Of a DNA stretch of 64,000 nt, positions 26,305 through 35,702 are shown in pieces. Below the pieces are notes generated by a model. The model searched no databases. It had not been told where the DNA came from and was given only the letters and a program-made list of their open reading frames with translations. A program made the position numbers and the translations under genes. Source of the stretch: DATKNA01 sp963755755 (lineage in GTDB: Bacteria; Actinomycetota; Actinomycetes; Actinomycetales; Kineosporiaceae); assembly GCA_963755755.1 (NCBI GenBank), contig CAVWLJ010000010.1, positions 434,001 to 498,000 of the forward strand. Direction: 5' to 3'. Positions within the stretch are counted from its first letter, which is position 1, and each line of letters opens with the position of its first letter.

Positions 26305-27298
26305 GTTCACCGGTCTCGACGCCGTGCCCGCGGATTTCGGGCCCTCCGTCGTCACCATCGGCAACTTCGACGGCGTCCACCGCGGTCACCAGGCGGTCCT
26401 GGCATCCGTCATCGGCGCCGCCCGCCGCCGCGGCGTCCCCGCCGTCGCCGTGACGTTCGATCCGCACCCGGTCGCGGTCCTGTACCCCGAGCGCGCGCCG
26501 GCCGTCCTCACCACCACCGCAGGACCGGCTGCGCCTGCTCGAGGAGACCGGGCTGGACGCCGTCCTGCTCATCGCCTTCACGCTCGAGTTCGCGCGCTGG
26601 AGCCCGGAGCGGTTCGTGCGGGAGGTGTTCGTGGACGCGCTCCACGCCGAGGCCGTGGTCGTGGGGCGCGACACCCGCTTCGGGTACCGGAACAGCGGCG
26701 ACCTCGGGACCCTGCGCGAGCTGGGCGAGAAGCTCGGCTTCGAGGTCGAGGTCGTCGAGGAGTTCGGGCGCGGCCGCTCCGGGCGAGCACGGCGGCGGGC
26801 GGCGCTGGTCGTCGTCCTGGGTGCGCGAACTGCTCGCCGAGGGCGACGTCGCCGCCGCCGCCCGGATCCTCGGCCGGCCGCACCGCGTCGTCGGCGTCGT
26901 CGTGCACGGCGACCACCGGGGCCGCGAGCTGGGCTACCCGACGGCGAACCTCGCCCAGGACGCCGTGGGCCAGATCCCCGCCGACGGCGTCTACGCCGGC
27001 CGGCTCGTGCGGCCGACGCTGCCGCCGGGCGCGCCGGACGCCGTGCTGCCGGCGGCCGTCTCGATCGGGACCAACCCGACGTTCGACGGCACCCAGCGCC
27101 GGGTGGAGGCGTACGTCCTCGACCGCGACGACCTCGACCTGTACGGCGAGCGGGTGGCCGTCGAGTTCGTCGAACGGCTGCGGCCCACCTTGCGGTTCGA
27201 CGGCGTCGGGCCGCTGATCGAGCAGATGGCCGCGGACGTCGACCCGCGCCCGCGCCGTCCTCGGCGCCCCCGAACCCACGCGCACCCCGAATTCCTGA
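26297..27298 (+). CDS. ribF: Bifunctional riboflavin kinase / FAD synthetase (frame breaks near 26520, 26800 and 27250)
   Basis: Makes FMN and then FAD from riboflavin. The N-terminal adenylyltransferase domain shows TIGNFDGVHRGHQAVL and VTFDPHP, then (second frame) LDAVLLIAFTLEFARWSPE and VGRDTRFGYRNSGD. The C-terminal flavokinase domain, in a third frame, has GELGYPTANL-like GRELGYPTANL and AAVSIGTNPTF with YGERVAVEFVERLRP. Correcting the last break gives a stop at 27296-27298. GTG 26297 follows GAGGGGG; upstream repeat units give alternative starts. Standard position before rpsO. Confidence 0.88.
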
Positions 27299-27465
27299 CC
27301 CCAGCGCCTCCCAGGACGTGCGTGGTCGGCGCAGATGGCCGGGGCGATTCGGTGCGGACGTTGCGGCGCTGTTACGCTGGCAGACGCCGTCCGAACGGCC
27401 GCGGACCGATAGAGCCCGGGTGAACCCGCCCCGGAGCGCCGCGCAACGAGCACCGAAGGAGCAAC

Positions 27466-27735
27466 GTGCCACTCGACGCCGCAACGAAGCAGAAGATCAT
27501 GTCCGAGTACGCGACCGGCGAGGGCGACACGGGCTCCCCCGAGGTCCAGGTCGCGATGCTCACGCAGCGCATCAAGGACCTCACCGAGCACCTCAAGGAG
27601 CACAAGCACGACCACCACAGCCGTCGCGGTCTGCTGATCCTCGTGGGTCAGCGCCGCCGGCTGCTGCAGTACCTGCAGCGCACCGACATCGCGCGCTACC
27701 GGTCGCTGATCGAGCGGCTCGGCCTGCGCCGGTGA
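27466..27735 (+). CDS. rpsO: 30S ribosomal protein S15
   Basis: Primary 16S rRNA-binding protein of the platform, 89 residues, the usual length. Family stretches GDTGSPEVQVAMLT, HKHDHHSRRGLL and VGQRRRLLQYL are complete. GTG start with GAAGGAG upstream. The 167-bp gap after ribF probably carries its promoter; TACGCT at 27374-27379 could be a -10 box, without a clear -35. A terminator-like hairpin follows at once. Confidence 0.96.
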   Translation: MPLDAATKQKIMSEYATGEGDTGSPEVQVAMLTQRIKDLTEHLKEHKHDHHSRRGLLILVGQRRRLLQYLQRTDIARYRSLIERLGLRR

Positions 27736-27740
27736 CGTAA

Positions 27741-27773
27741 GAGGGCCGCGGTCCGACGAGGACCGTGGCCCTC
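27741..27773 (+). terminator. Hairpin after rpsO
   Basis: GAGGGCCGCGGTCC (27741-27754) pairs with 27760-27773 across a GACGA loop; one position is a G-U pair. It begins six bases after the rpsO stop. A short T-containing tail follows. In many bacteria the rpsO-pnp junction is a processing and attenuation point, so partial termination is likely. Confidence 0.7.
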
Positions 27774-28028
27774 GTTCATGTCCCTGCCCGGTTCTTCCTG
27801 CGCGTCGGGGGAGCGCGCGAGCGCCGGGCGCGGGAACATGTCGACAGCGCCGACAGCTGTCACAACTACATGGAGCGTCGGGCCGGTCCGCAGCGCCGGT
27901 CCTCGACAGTGGCCTCCGGGGCTACCGCCACGAGCGGGACGTCCCGTGGGTCTCGATCGAAGACCGGAATCACCGCCCGGACCCGCGCCCGCCCTCCTCT
28001 CAGCAATCACGAGAACGGAGGGGAACCC
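27774..28028 (+). ncRNA. Leader region of pnp (candidate regulatory RNA)
   Basis: About 255 bases without a convincing gene. It contains the GC-rich palindrome GACAGCTGTC and ends in the pnp ribosome site GGAGGGG (28017-28023). Leaders of pnp genes in actinobacteria are known to host a conserved structured element (the actino-pnp RNA motif of comparative studies). I cannot align this region to that model by eye, so the match is only a suggestion from position. Confidence 0.35.
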
Positions 28029-30294
28029 TTGGAGGGTCCCGAGATCACTTTCGCCGAGGCTGTCATCGACAACGGCCGCTTCGGCACCCGCACGGTCCGG
28101 TTCGAGACCGGCCGGCTGGCCAAGCAGGCCGCCGGCTCCGCCGTCGTCTACCTCGACGGCGAGACGATGCTGCTGTCCACGACGGCGGCGGGCAAGCAGC
28201 CCAAGGACCAGTTCGACTTCTTCCCGCTGACGGTCGACGTCGAGGAGCGGATGTACGCCGCGGGCCGGATCCCCGGCTCGTTCTTCCGGCGTGAGGGCCG
28301 CCCGTCCACGGACGCGATCCTCACCTGCCGGCTCATCGACCGGCCGCTGCGCCCGACGCTTCGTCAAGGGCCTGCGCAACGAGGTCCAGGTCGTCGTCAC
28401 GGTGCTCGCGCTGAACCCCGACGACCTCTACGACGTCGTCGCCATCAACGGCGCCTCGATGTCGACCCAGCTCGCCGGCCTGCCGTTCAGCGGCCCGATC
28501 GGCGGCGTCCGCGTCGCCCTCATCGAGGGCCAGTGGGTCGCCTTCCCGCGGCACAGCGAGCTCGAGCGCGCCGTCTTCGACATGGTCGTCGCCGGCCGCA
28601 TCGTGACCGGCGCCGACGGCGCCGAGGACGTCGCGATCATGATGGTCGAGGCCGAGGCGACGGACGCCGCGTGGCACCTCGTCAAGGACGAGAACGTGCA
28701 GGCGCCCGACCGAGGAGATCGTCGCCCAGGGCCTCGAGGCCGCCAAGCCGTTCATCGCCGCGCTCGTGCCGCGCGCAGCAGCAGATCGCCGCGTCGGCCG
28801 CGAAGCCGACCGCGGAGTTCCCGCTGTTCCCCGACTACGAGCAGGACGTCTACGACGTCGTCGAGGCCACCGTCGCCACCGAGCTCGCGCAGGCGCTCGC
28901 CATCGCCGGCAAGCAGGAGCGCGAGGCCCGCATCGACGAGCTCAAGGACTTCGTCAAGTCCCGGCTCGCCGAGCGACTTCGCCGGCCGCGAGAAGGAGAT
29001 CTCGGCGGCCTACCGGGCGGTGCAGAAGAAGCTGGTCCGGCAGCGGATCCTGCGCGACAAGGTCCGCATCGACGGCCGCGGCCTGGCGGACATCCGCCAG
29101 CTCTCGGCCGAGGTCGAGGTCGTCCCGCGGGTGCACGGCTCGGCGCTGTTCGAGCGCGGCGAGACGCAGATCCTCGGCGTCACGACGCTGAACATGCTCC
29201 GGATGGAGCAGCAGCTCGACACGCTGTCGCCGGAGACCCGCAAGCGCTACATGCACAACTACAACTTCCCGCCCTACAGCACCGGCGAGACCGGCCGCGT
29301 CGGGCTCGCCGAAGCGGCGCGAGATCGGCCACGGCGCGCTCGCCGAGCGGGCCCTCGTGCCGGTGCTGCCGACGCCGCGAGGAGTTCCCCTACGCGATCC
29401 GGCAGGTCTCCGAGGCGCTCGAGCTCGAACGGCTCGACGTCGATGGGCTCGGTCTGCGCCTCGACCCTGTCGCTGCTCAACGCCGGTGTGCCGCTGCGCG
29501 CGCCGGTCGCGGGCATCGCCATGGGCCTGGTCTCCGACACCGTCGACGGCGAGACCGAGTACGCCGCGCTGACCGACATCCTCGGCGCCGAGGACGCGTT
29601 CGGCGACATGGACTTCAAGGTCGCCGGCACCTCGGAGTTCGTCACCGCGATCCAGCTCGACACCAAGCTCGACGGCATCCCGGCGTCCGTGCTCGCCGCG
29701 GCGCTCACCCAGGCCCGCGACGCCCGGCTGCACATCCTCGACGTCATGGCCGAGGCCATCGACCGGCCGGACGAGATGTCGCCGTACGCGCCGCGCGTCA
29801 TCAGCGGTGAAGGTGCCGGTGGACAAGATCGGCGAGGTCATCGGCCCCAAGGGCAAGATGATCAACCAGATCCAGGACGACACCGGCGCCGACATCTCGA
29901 TCGAGGACGACGGCACCGTCTACATCGGCGCGACCGACGGCCCCTCGGCCGAGGCCGCCCGGGCCGCGATCAACGCGATCGCGAACCCGACGATGCCGGA
30001 GGTCGGCGAGCGCTACATGGGCACCGTCGTCAAGACGACGACGTTCGGCGCCTTCGTCTCGCTCGTCCCGGGCAAGGACGGCCTGCTGCACATCTCGCAG
30101 ATCCGCAAGATGGTCGGCGGCAAGCGCGTCGAGAACGTCGAGGACGTGCTCAGCGTCGGCCAGAAGGTCCAGGTCGAGATCTCCGAGATCGACCCGCGCG
30201 GCAAGCTCTCGCTCGTCCCGGTGCTCGCGGACGCCGAGAACGCGGACGCCGACGAAGGCCGAGAGCCGAGGAGCCGGCGGGGGCGAACGCCTGA
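28029..30294 (+). CDS. pnp: Polyribonucleotide nucleotidyltransferase (PNPase; many frame breaks)
   Basis: 3'-to-5' exoribonuclease of RNA turnover, about 750 residues when repaired. Successive pieces give RNase PH domain 1 (IPGSFFRREGRPS, TCRLIDRPLRP), the all-alpha domain, RNase PH domain 2 (RPTYMHNY-like RKRYMHNYNFPPYSTGE, NGSTSMGSVCASTLSLLNAG), KH (IGEVIGPKGKMINQI) and S1 (GTVVKTTTFGAFVSL). At least nine one-base insertions can be located, for example near 28359, 28708, 28770, 28975, 29308, 29375, 29425 and 29806. TTG at 28029 is the chosen start, five bases behind GGAGGGG. Because every domain is complete and conserved, the breaks are most likely sequence errors. Confidence 0.9.
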
Positions 30295-30369
30295 CGTGAC
30301 CCCTCGAACGGCGGGATCCCCCTGCCGCTGACCCCGGGCGGGTCGCGGGAGCAGACCGTCGCCGGGGAG

Positions 30370-31681
30370 GTGGGCGGCGCCGTCGTGCGCCGCGCCGTCC
30401 TCCCCGGCGGCGTCCGCGTCCTCACCGAGGCCATGCCCGGCCTGCGCTCGGCGACCGATCGGCGCGTGGGTCGGCGTCGGCTCGCGGGACGAGACGCGCG
30501 GGCACTACGGCTCCACCCACTTCCTCGAGCACCTGCTGTTCAAGGGCACGCGCGCGGCGCTCGGCCATGGACATCGCCACGGCGTTCGACGCCGTCGGCG
30601 GCGAGGCCAACGCGGTCACCGGCAAGGAGCACACCTGCTACTACGCGCGGGTGCTCGACGAGGACGTCCCGATGGCCTCCGACGTCCTGCTCGACATGGT
30701 GACCTCGGCGCGGCTGGACGCCGAGGACGTCGAGAGCGAGCGCGGGGTCATCCTCGAAGAGCTCGCGATGAACGACGACGACCCCGCCGACGTCGTCCAC
30801 GAGCGGTTCGCCGAGCTCGTCCTCGGCGGCCACCCGCTCGGGCCGGCCGATCGGCGGGACGCCGCAGACCATCGGCGCCGTCGGCCGCGACGACATCGCC
30901 GAGCACTACCGGGAGCACTACGACGGCCCCGGGCTCGTGGTCACCGCCGCCGGCGGCGTCGACCACGACGCCGTCGTCGCCGGCGGTCGCCGAGCAGCTG
31001 TCCGGCTCCGGCTGGCCGCTCGCCGAGGGCGCCGCGCCCAAGCCGCGCGCGGCGCGGACGGCGTCACGCCCGGCGCCGCTCGACGAGCTCGGCGCGGGCG
31101 GGCTGCTCGTCGTCCGCCGGCCGACCGAGCAGGCCAACGTCATCCTCGGCACCGTCGGGCTCACCGCCAACGACGAGCGCCGCTACGTCATGAGCATGCT
31201 CAACGCGGTGCTCGGCGGCGGCATGAGCAGCCGGCTGTTCCAGGAGATCCGCGAGCGCCGCGGGCTGGCCTACTCGGTCTACTCGTTCGCGTCCGGCTAC
31301 TCCGACTCCGGCTGGTTCGGCCTGTACGCCGGCTGCGCGCCGGGCAAGGTCGACGAGGTGGTCCGGCTGCTGCGGGCCGGGCCTGGAGGAGCTGGCCGAG
31401 CACGGCGTCGGCGAGGACGAGCTGGCCCGGGCGAAGGGCCAGGTCGGCGGCGGGCTCGTGCTCGGCCTGGAGGACAGCGGCTCCCGGATGACCCGGCTCG
31501 GCCGGGCCGAGCTCGTCCACGGCACGCTTCATGTCGATCGACGAGACGCTCGCCGCCGTCCGCGCCGTGACCGCCGAGCGAGGTGCGCGACCTCGCCGCC
31601 GAGCTCGTCGCGCGGCCGCGCTCGCTGGCCGTCGTCGGCCCCTTCGACGCCGACCGCACCTTCGAGGGCGCCGGGCTGTGA
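30370..31681 (+). CDS. M16-family zinc metallopeptidase (insulinase type; many frame breaks)
   Basis: Processing-peptidase-like protein of about 440 residues. The inverted zinc motif HFLEH lies in STHFLEHLLFKGT, with the downstream Glu in the VESERGVILEELAM region. The C-terminal domain has ERRGLAYSVYSFASGYSD. Breaks (mostly one extra base) occur near 30462, 30556, 30855, 30985, 31387, 31526 and 31580. GTG 30370 is a conservative start; homologous-looking codons (IPLTPGGSREQTVAGE) extend upstream to about 30315. The pnp-M16-dapB order is conserved in actinobacteria. Its stop overlaps the dapB start. Confidence 0.85.
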
Positions 31682-32431
31682 GCACCGGCTTCCGATCAGG
31701 ACGGCGGTGATCGGCGCCCGCGGCCGGATGGGCCGCCAGGTGTGCGAGGCGGTCGAGGCGGCCGGCGACCTCGAGCTCGGCCCGCGGATCGACCTCGGCG
31801 ACGACGTCGCGGCGGTCGCGGACGCCGACGTCGCCGTCGTCTTCTCGGTGCCCGACGTCGCGCTCGACCACGTGCTGGCCTGCGTCCGGCACGGCGTGCA
31901 CGCCGTCGTCGGCACGACCGGCTGGACGCCGGAGAAGCTCGACGCCGTCCGCGCGGCGCTCGACGGAAGCGCCGGGCGTCGGCGTGCTCGTCGCGCCGAA
32001 CTTCGCGCTCGGCGCGGTGCTGCTCATGCGGTTCGCCGCGATGGCCGCGCCGCACTACGAGTCCGTCGAGGTCGATCGAGCTGCACCATCCGGACAAGGT
32101 CGACGCCCCGAGCGGCACCGCGCAGCACACCGCCCGGCTGATCGCCGAGGCCCGCCGCGCGGCCGGTTCCGCGCCGATCCCGGACGCCACCGCGACCGGT
32201 CTCGACGGCGCGCGCGGCGCGGACGTCGACGGCGTCCGCGTGCACGCCGTCCGGCTGCGCGGCCTCGTCGCGCACGAGGAGGTGCTGCTCGGCGGCCCGG
32301 GGGAGCTGCTGACGCTGCGGCACGACAGCTTCGACCGGGCCTCGTTCATGCCCGGCGTGCTGCTCGGCGTCCGGCGGATCGGCTCGCGCCCCGGCCTGAC
32401 CGTCGGGCTCGAGCACCTGCTCGAGCTCTGA
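31678..32431 (+). CDS. dapB: 4-hydroxy-tetrahydrodipicolinate reductase (frame breaks)
   Basis: NAD(P)H-dependent step of lysine and diaminopimelate synthesis, about 248 residues. The Rossmann motif VIGARGRMGRQV opens the protein; VVGTTGWTPEKL follows. The catalytic segment ELHHPDKVDAPSGTA contains the His pair and Lys. Breaks near 31697, 31968 and 32075. The GTG start overlaps the M16 stop. Product feeds the same pathway as dapA (35.7 kb) and dapF (61.7 kb) in this window. Confidence 0.9.
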
Positions 32432-32434
32432 GCC

Positions 32435-32897
32435 GTGGGCGCACGCCGCTGGGCGGCGCTGGCGTTCGCCGTCCTCGTCCTCTACCTCGTCGCCATCGGC
32501 TGGCGCGGCGTCGTGCTGCTCCGGGTCGGCGGCCTCGTCCCGGTGCTCCTCGGGCTGGCGCTGCTGGCGCTGCCGCTCGTCGGGCTGTGGGCGGTGGTGC
32601 GGGAGTGGCGGTTCGGGTCCGCGACGCAGGCGCTGGCCGCGAGCTCGAGGCCCAGGGCCGGTTGCCGCGTCGACGACCTGCCGCGCAGCCCCGGCGGGCA
32701 GGGTCGACCGGGCCGCGGCGGACGCGTGGTTCGAGGGGTTCCGGCGCGAGGTGGAGCCGAGCCCGAGTCGTGGGCCGCGTGGTTCCGGCTCGCCCTCGGC
32801 TACGACGCGGCGGGGGACCGCCGCCGCGCGCCAGCGCGGCCGCCATGCGCGCGACGACCGGTCGACGCTGCCACTCGGCGAAGCGGCGTCGATCTGA
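32435..32897 (+). CDS. Conserved membrane protein next to dapB (frame breaks)
   Basis: Two hydrophobic segments at the N-terminus (AALAFAVLVLYLVAIGW and LVPVLLGLALLALPLVGLW) are followed by a soluble tail with WFEGFRREVE and ESWAAWFRLALGYDAAGDRRRA, resembling a tetratricopeptide-like helix pair. At least four indels between 32650 and 32830 disturb the tail; some here look like missing rather than extra bases. A membrane protein at this place after dapB is also present in M. tuberculosis (Rv2772c). Function unknown; the stop at 32895-32897 depends on the repair. Confidence 0.6.
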
Positions 32898-32919
32898 GCC
32901 GCCCTCCGCAGCAGGGGGG

Positions 32920-33231
32920 TCAGGTCGAGGTGCCCGGACGAGCAGGGCGGCGGTGACCGCGGCGGCGACCACGACGACGACGAACGGCGCCCGGCGCCAC
33001 AGCAGCAGCGCGGCCACCCCGAGCGCCGGCACCCGGGCGTCGAGCTGCAGGGAACGGCCCGTCGCCAGGGTCTGCACGGCGACGAGCGCGGCCAGCAGGG
33101 CGACGGTGACGAGCCCGGCGATCCGCACCACCCGGGGCCGCTCGAGCCAGGCCTGGGGCGCGAGGTAGCCGGCGAGCTTGAGCGACGAAGCAGGCCGCGC
33201 AGGCGCCCAGGACGGCGGCCCAGGTGCTCAC
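32920..33231 (-). CDS. azlD: AzlD-family branched-chain amino acid exporter subunit (two frame breaks)
   Basis: Small membrane protein of about 103 residues with four hydrophobic stretches (WAAVLGACAACF, VRIAGLVTVALLAALVAVQ, APFVVVVVAAAVTAALLV). It follows an AzlC gene with a GTGA overlap, the typical azlCD pairing for export of branched-chain amino acids or analogues. One-base insertions near 33188 and 32935 are repaired to give a C-terminus RHLDL. Convergent with the dapB-linked membrane protein. Confidence 0.75.
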   Translation of the reverse strand: MSTWAAVLGACAACFVAQARRLPRAPGLARAAPGGADRRARHRRPAGRARRRADPGDGPFPAARRPGAGARGGRAAAVAPGAVRRRRGRRRGHRRPARPGTST

Positions 33232-33983
33232 GCCCGCTGCCCCTGCCGGCGGTCGCGCCAGCCGGCGACGACGGCCACGACGCGCTGCGGCGAGCACCGG
33301 CGCTCCCCGGGGGCAGCAGCGGGACGAGCGCCGACGCGACGACGACGGCCGCGAGCGCGACCAGCCGGGTACGCGCCCGTCGCCGAGCCGCGGCCACAGC
33401 AGGGCGAGGAACGCGGCGGCCGCGGCGGCGTCCAGGCCGTAGCGGCGCGGGTCGCCGAGCGCGTTCCCGACCACGGCGCCGAGCAGGGTGGCGGCGTTCC
33501 AGAGCGTGAACACGGCGAGCGGCGGTCGCCCAGAAGCCGATCCGGGCCAGGTCCGGCCGGTCCGGCTGCACCGCGGCCTGGGTCGAGCCCACCGCCGTCG
33601 ACTCGTCGATCGTCACGTGCGCGGTGAGCGAGCCGACGCCAGCCGCGGGGCCGCAGGATGCGGGCCATCTGCAGGCCGTAGAAGCCGTTGCGGGCGCCGA
33701 GCAGCGCCGCGGTCGCGATCGCCGCACCGCCGGACCCGCCCGCCGCCACGACGCCGACGAACGCGAACTGTGACCCGCCGGTGAACATGACCAGGCTGAG
33801 CACGCAGGCCTGGGCCACGCGTGAGGCCGCCGGCCACGGCGAGCGCGCCGAACGAGATGCCGTAGGCGCCGGTGGCGACGCCGATCGAGAGGGCCTGCCG
33901 CAGGACGGCGGCCCGGGCGGTCCGGAGCCGCTCACGCGATCGAGACCGAGACGTGTCGCGGGACGGTGGCGTGTGGGTGGCAT
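33228..33983 (-). CDS. azlC: AzlC-family branched-chain amino acid exporter subunit (several frame breaks)
   Basis: Large subunit of the AzlCD exporter, about 245 residues after repair. Recognisable pieces: LSIGVATGAYGISFGALAV, QACVLSLVMFTGGSQFAFVG, LLGARNGFYGLQMARIL, and VTIDESTAVG. Breaks lie near 33300, 33370, 33525, 33640, 33820 and 33935. ATG 33983 is a reasonable start but the first 25 codons are uncertain. Upstream is an acetyltransferase gene ending six bases away, so the three minus-strand genes may be one transcript. Confidence 0.78.
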   Translation of the reverse strand: MPPTRHRPATRLGLDRVSGSGPPGPPSCGRPSRSASPPAPTASRSARSPWPAASRVAQACVLSLVMFTGGSQFAFVGVVAAGGSGGAAIATAALLGARNGFYGLQMARILRPRGWRRLAHRARDDRRVDGGGLDPGRGAAGPAGPGPDRLLGDRRSPCSRSGTPPPCSAPWSGTRSATRAATAWTPPRPPRSSPCCGRGSATGAYPAGRARGRRRRVGARPAAAPGERRCSPQRVVAVVAGWRDRRQGQRA

Positions 33984-33988
33984 CACGG

Positions 33989-34544
33989 TCAGGCAAGGGC
34001 GGCCGTGAGGCGCAGCTGGGTGAGCTGTGCCGCCGTCGGGTGCCGCCAGCGTCCGGCGGGCGCCGTCGGCGACCATGCCGGCGGAGGTGAAGAAGTTCTG
34101 CATCACGGCGTCGGGCAGCGGCAGCCAGACGACGGCGCCGGTGACCCCGGCCTCGCGCAGCGTGTCGGTCGCCGCGGCGAGCAGCCGCGACCCGTGCCCG
34201 GCGTGCTGGTGCGCGGGGTCGACCGCGAGCACGACGATCTCCCCGACGTCCCGGCCGAGGTCCGGGTCGGCGGCCGGCGCCACGGCGACGAAGCCGACGA
34301 CGGTGCCGCCGGCGGTGGCGACGAGGACGGCGTGCCGGGGCGACGGCGGGTCCGCGATCGCGCCGGCCCAGACCTCGCGCGAGGGCCGCCTCGTCCATCG
34401 CGTCCCGGGGCGAGGATCGCGCCGAAGGCCTGGCGCCAGGCGCGGGACTGCACCGCTGCCGACGGCGGCGGCGTCGCCGGGCCGCGCGGGCCGGACGGCG
34501 GCATCGGCGGCGGAGGGCCGCAGGACGTCGCCGGTGCTCGCCAC
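33989..34544 (-). CDS. GNAT-family N-acetyltransferase (frame breaks)
   Basis: Single GNAT domain, about 180 residues. Motif A is VVLAVDPAHQHAGHGSRLL with the Q/HxxGxG loop; motif B includes MQNFFTSAGMVADGARR. The N-terminal part (WRQAFGAILAP) is read in a second frame, with breaks near 34385-34420, and another near 34015 before the stop. GTG start at 34544. Substrate unknown. Divergent from thyX, 51 bp apart. Confidence 0.75.
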
Positions 34545-34595
34545 GACGCGTCAGTCTTGCATCGGCTGTCGGTGCCGCTCGGTAGGGTCGCGAGC

Positions 34596-35356
34596 ATGAC
34601 GGACACCGATACGCGCGGAGTCGAGACGGCGGCCGGCCGCCCCGGAGGTCACCTTCCGCTCCGACGTCAGCGTGGAGCTCGTGCGCGCGAGCGCCCAGGA
34701 CGCCGACGTGCTGTTCGCCGCCCGGGTGTCGACGCAGGGCGAGCAGAGCCTGGCCCAGCTCGACGCCGACCCGCAGCGGTCCAAGGGCCTGATCAACTAC
34801 TTGATGCGGGACCGGCACGGCAGTCCCGTTCGAGCACAACTCGATGACGTTCTACGTGCAGGCGCCGATCTTCGTGTTCCGCGAGTTCATGCGGCACCGG
34901 ATCGCGAGCTACAACGAGGAGAGCGGGCGCTACCGCGAGCTCCGGCCGGTGTTCTACGTGCCCGGGCCGGAGCGCCGGCTGCGCCAGGTGGGCAAGCCCG
35001 GCGCCTACGAGTTCCTGGAGGGGACGCCGGAGCAGTCGGAGCTGGTCCGCGCCGAGACGGAGCGGGTCTGCCGGGAGGCGTTCGCGTCGTACCAGCGGAT
35101 GCTCGAGGCCGGCGTCGCCCGCGAGGTCGCGCGGATCGTCCTGCCGCTGACGATCTACTCCTCGATGTACGTGACGATGAACGCGCGCTCGCTCATGAAC
35201 TTCCTCTCGCTGCGGACCGCGCGCGAGGGGGCGCGGTTCCCGTCGTTCCCGCAGCGTGAGATCGAGATGTGCGCGGAGCGGATGGAGGAGCTCTGGGCGG
35301 GCCTCATGCCGCTGACCCACGCCGCCTTCGAGGCGAACGGCCGGGTCGCTCCCTGA
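34596..35356 (+). CDS. thyX: Flavin-dependent thymidylate synthase (two frame breaks)
   Basis: Makes dTMP from dUMP using FAD and NADPH, about 252 residues. The ThyX signature RHRIASYNEESGRY is perfect (consensus RHRxxSxNExSxRY). Other landmarks are RVSTQGEQSL, GLINYLMRDRHGSP with FEHNSMTFYV, and NARSLMNFLSLRT. Extra bases near 34641 and 34828 are needed to join the N-terminus. The ATG start lies 51 bp from the divergent acetyltransferase; a weak GTAGGGTCGCGAGC leader precedes it. Confidence 0.94.
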
Positions 35357-35359
35357 CGG

Positions 35360-35375
35360 TGTGACGCAGGTCACA
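35360..35375 (+). promoter_or_regulatory. CRP/GlxR-type binding site
   Basis: TGTGACGCAGGTCACA matches the full consensus TGTGAN6TCACA of actinobacterial cAMP receptor proteins and is a perfect palindrome apart from the central four bases. It starts four bases after the thyX stop. TAACGT at 35386-35391 could be the -10 box of a downstream transcript; the site would then cover its -35 region, which favours repression. Confidence 0.65.
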
Positions 35376-35397
35376 TTCAGCGCCGTAACGTCGGCCC

Positions 35398-35505
35398 GCG
35401 CCGCAGCGATGAAGCCCGTGAATCCCGGCGTCGCCCGAACCCCCGAGCGGGTCGACGCCGGGATCCTTCGTCCCGCCCGCGGGAGGGAGCGCCGCGGGCG
35501 GGGCT
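35398..35505 (+). ncRNA. Candidate structured RNA between thyX and dapA
   Basis: The 346-bp gap 35357-35702 has no convincing gene. A long imperfect stem is present: GATGAAG (35409-35415) pairs with 35466-35472 (one G-U). ATCCCGGCGTCG (35422-35433) pairs exactly with 35453-35464, and CCCG/CGGG close the top. A second hairpin with an 11-bp perfect stem (35472-35482 with 35492-35502) follows directly and resembles a terminator. With the CRP-type box and a possible -10 upstream, a small RNA or a cis-regulator is plausible. I recognise no known riboswitch class. Bases 35510-35690 show nothing further. Confidence 0.45.
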
Positions 35506-35690
35506 CAGATGATTGAACATGTAACGCCTCGACTGCAACGAACGATGACGTCCACGGACCCCGGCGCTGCTTCAACCCCCGTGCGAGCGGCGCCGGGGTT
35601 CCTCGCTGTCCGGGCCGCGCCCAGCCCTCACCGCCCTCGACAGCGGGTGACGAGCGCCCGCCGTCGCCGGTCGCGTCGGGGCGTGCCCGC

Positions 35691-35696
35691 TACGGT
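35691..35696 (+). promoter_or_regulatory. -10 box of dapA, leaderless arrangement
   Basis: TACGGT lies six bases before the dapA ATG, so transcription would begin at or next to the start codon, a common actinobacterial layout. No purine-rich ribosome site precedes the ATG, which agrees. Confidence 0.5.
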
Positions 35697-35702
35697 TGGC
35701 TC

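Noticed and set aside
28029..32431. True pseudogenes for pnp, the M16 peptidase and dapB
   Set aside because: All domains and catalytic motifs are intact once single bases are removed, and loss of pnp and dapB together in a live cell-wall-producing actinobacterium is implausible.
35398..35505. Known riboswitch (for example the c-di-AMP ydaO class) upstream of dapA
   Set aside because: Stems are strong but I could not match the conserved single-stranded motifs of any class I know.
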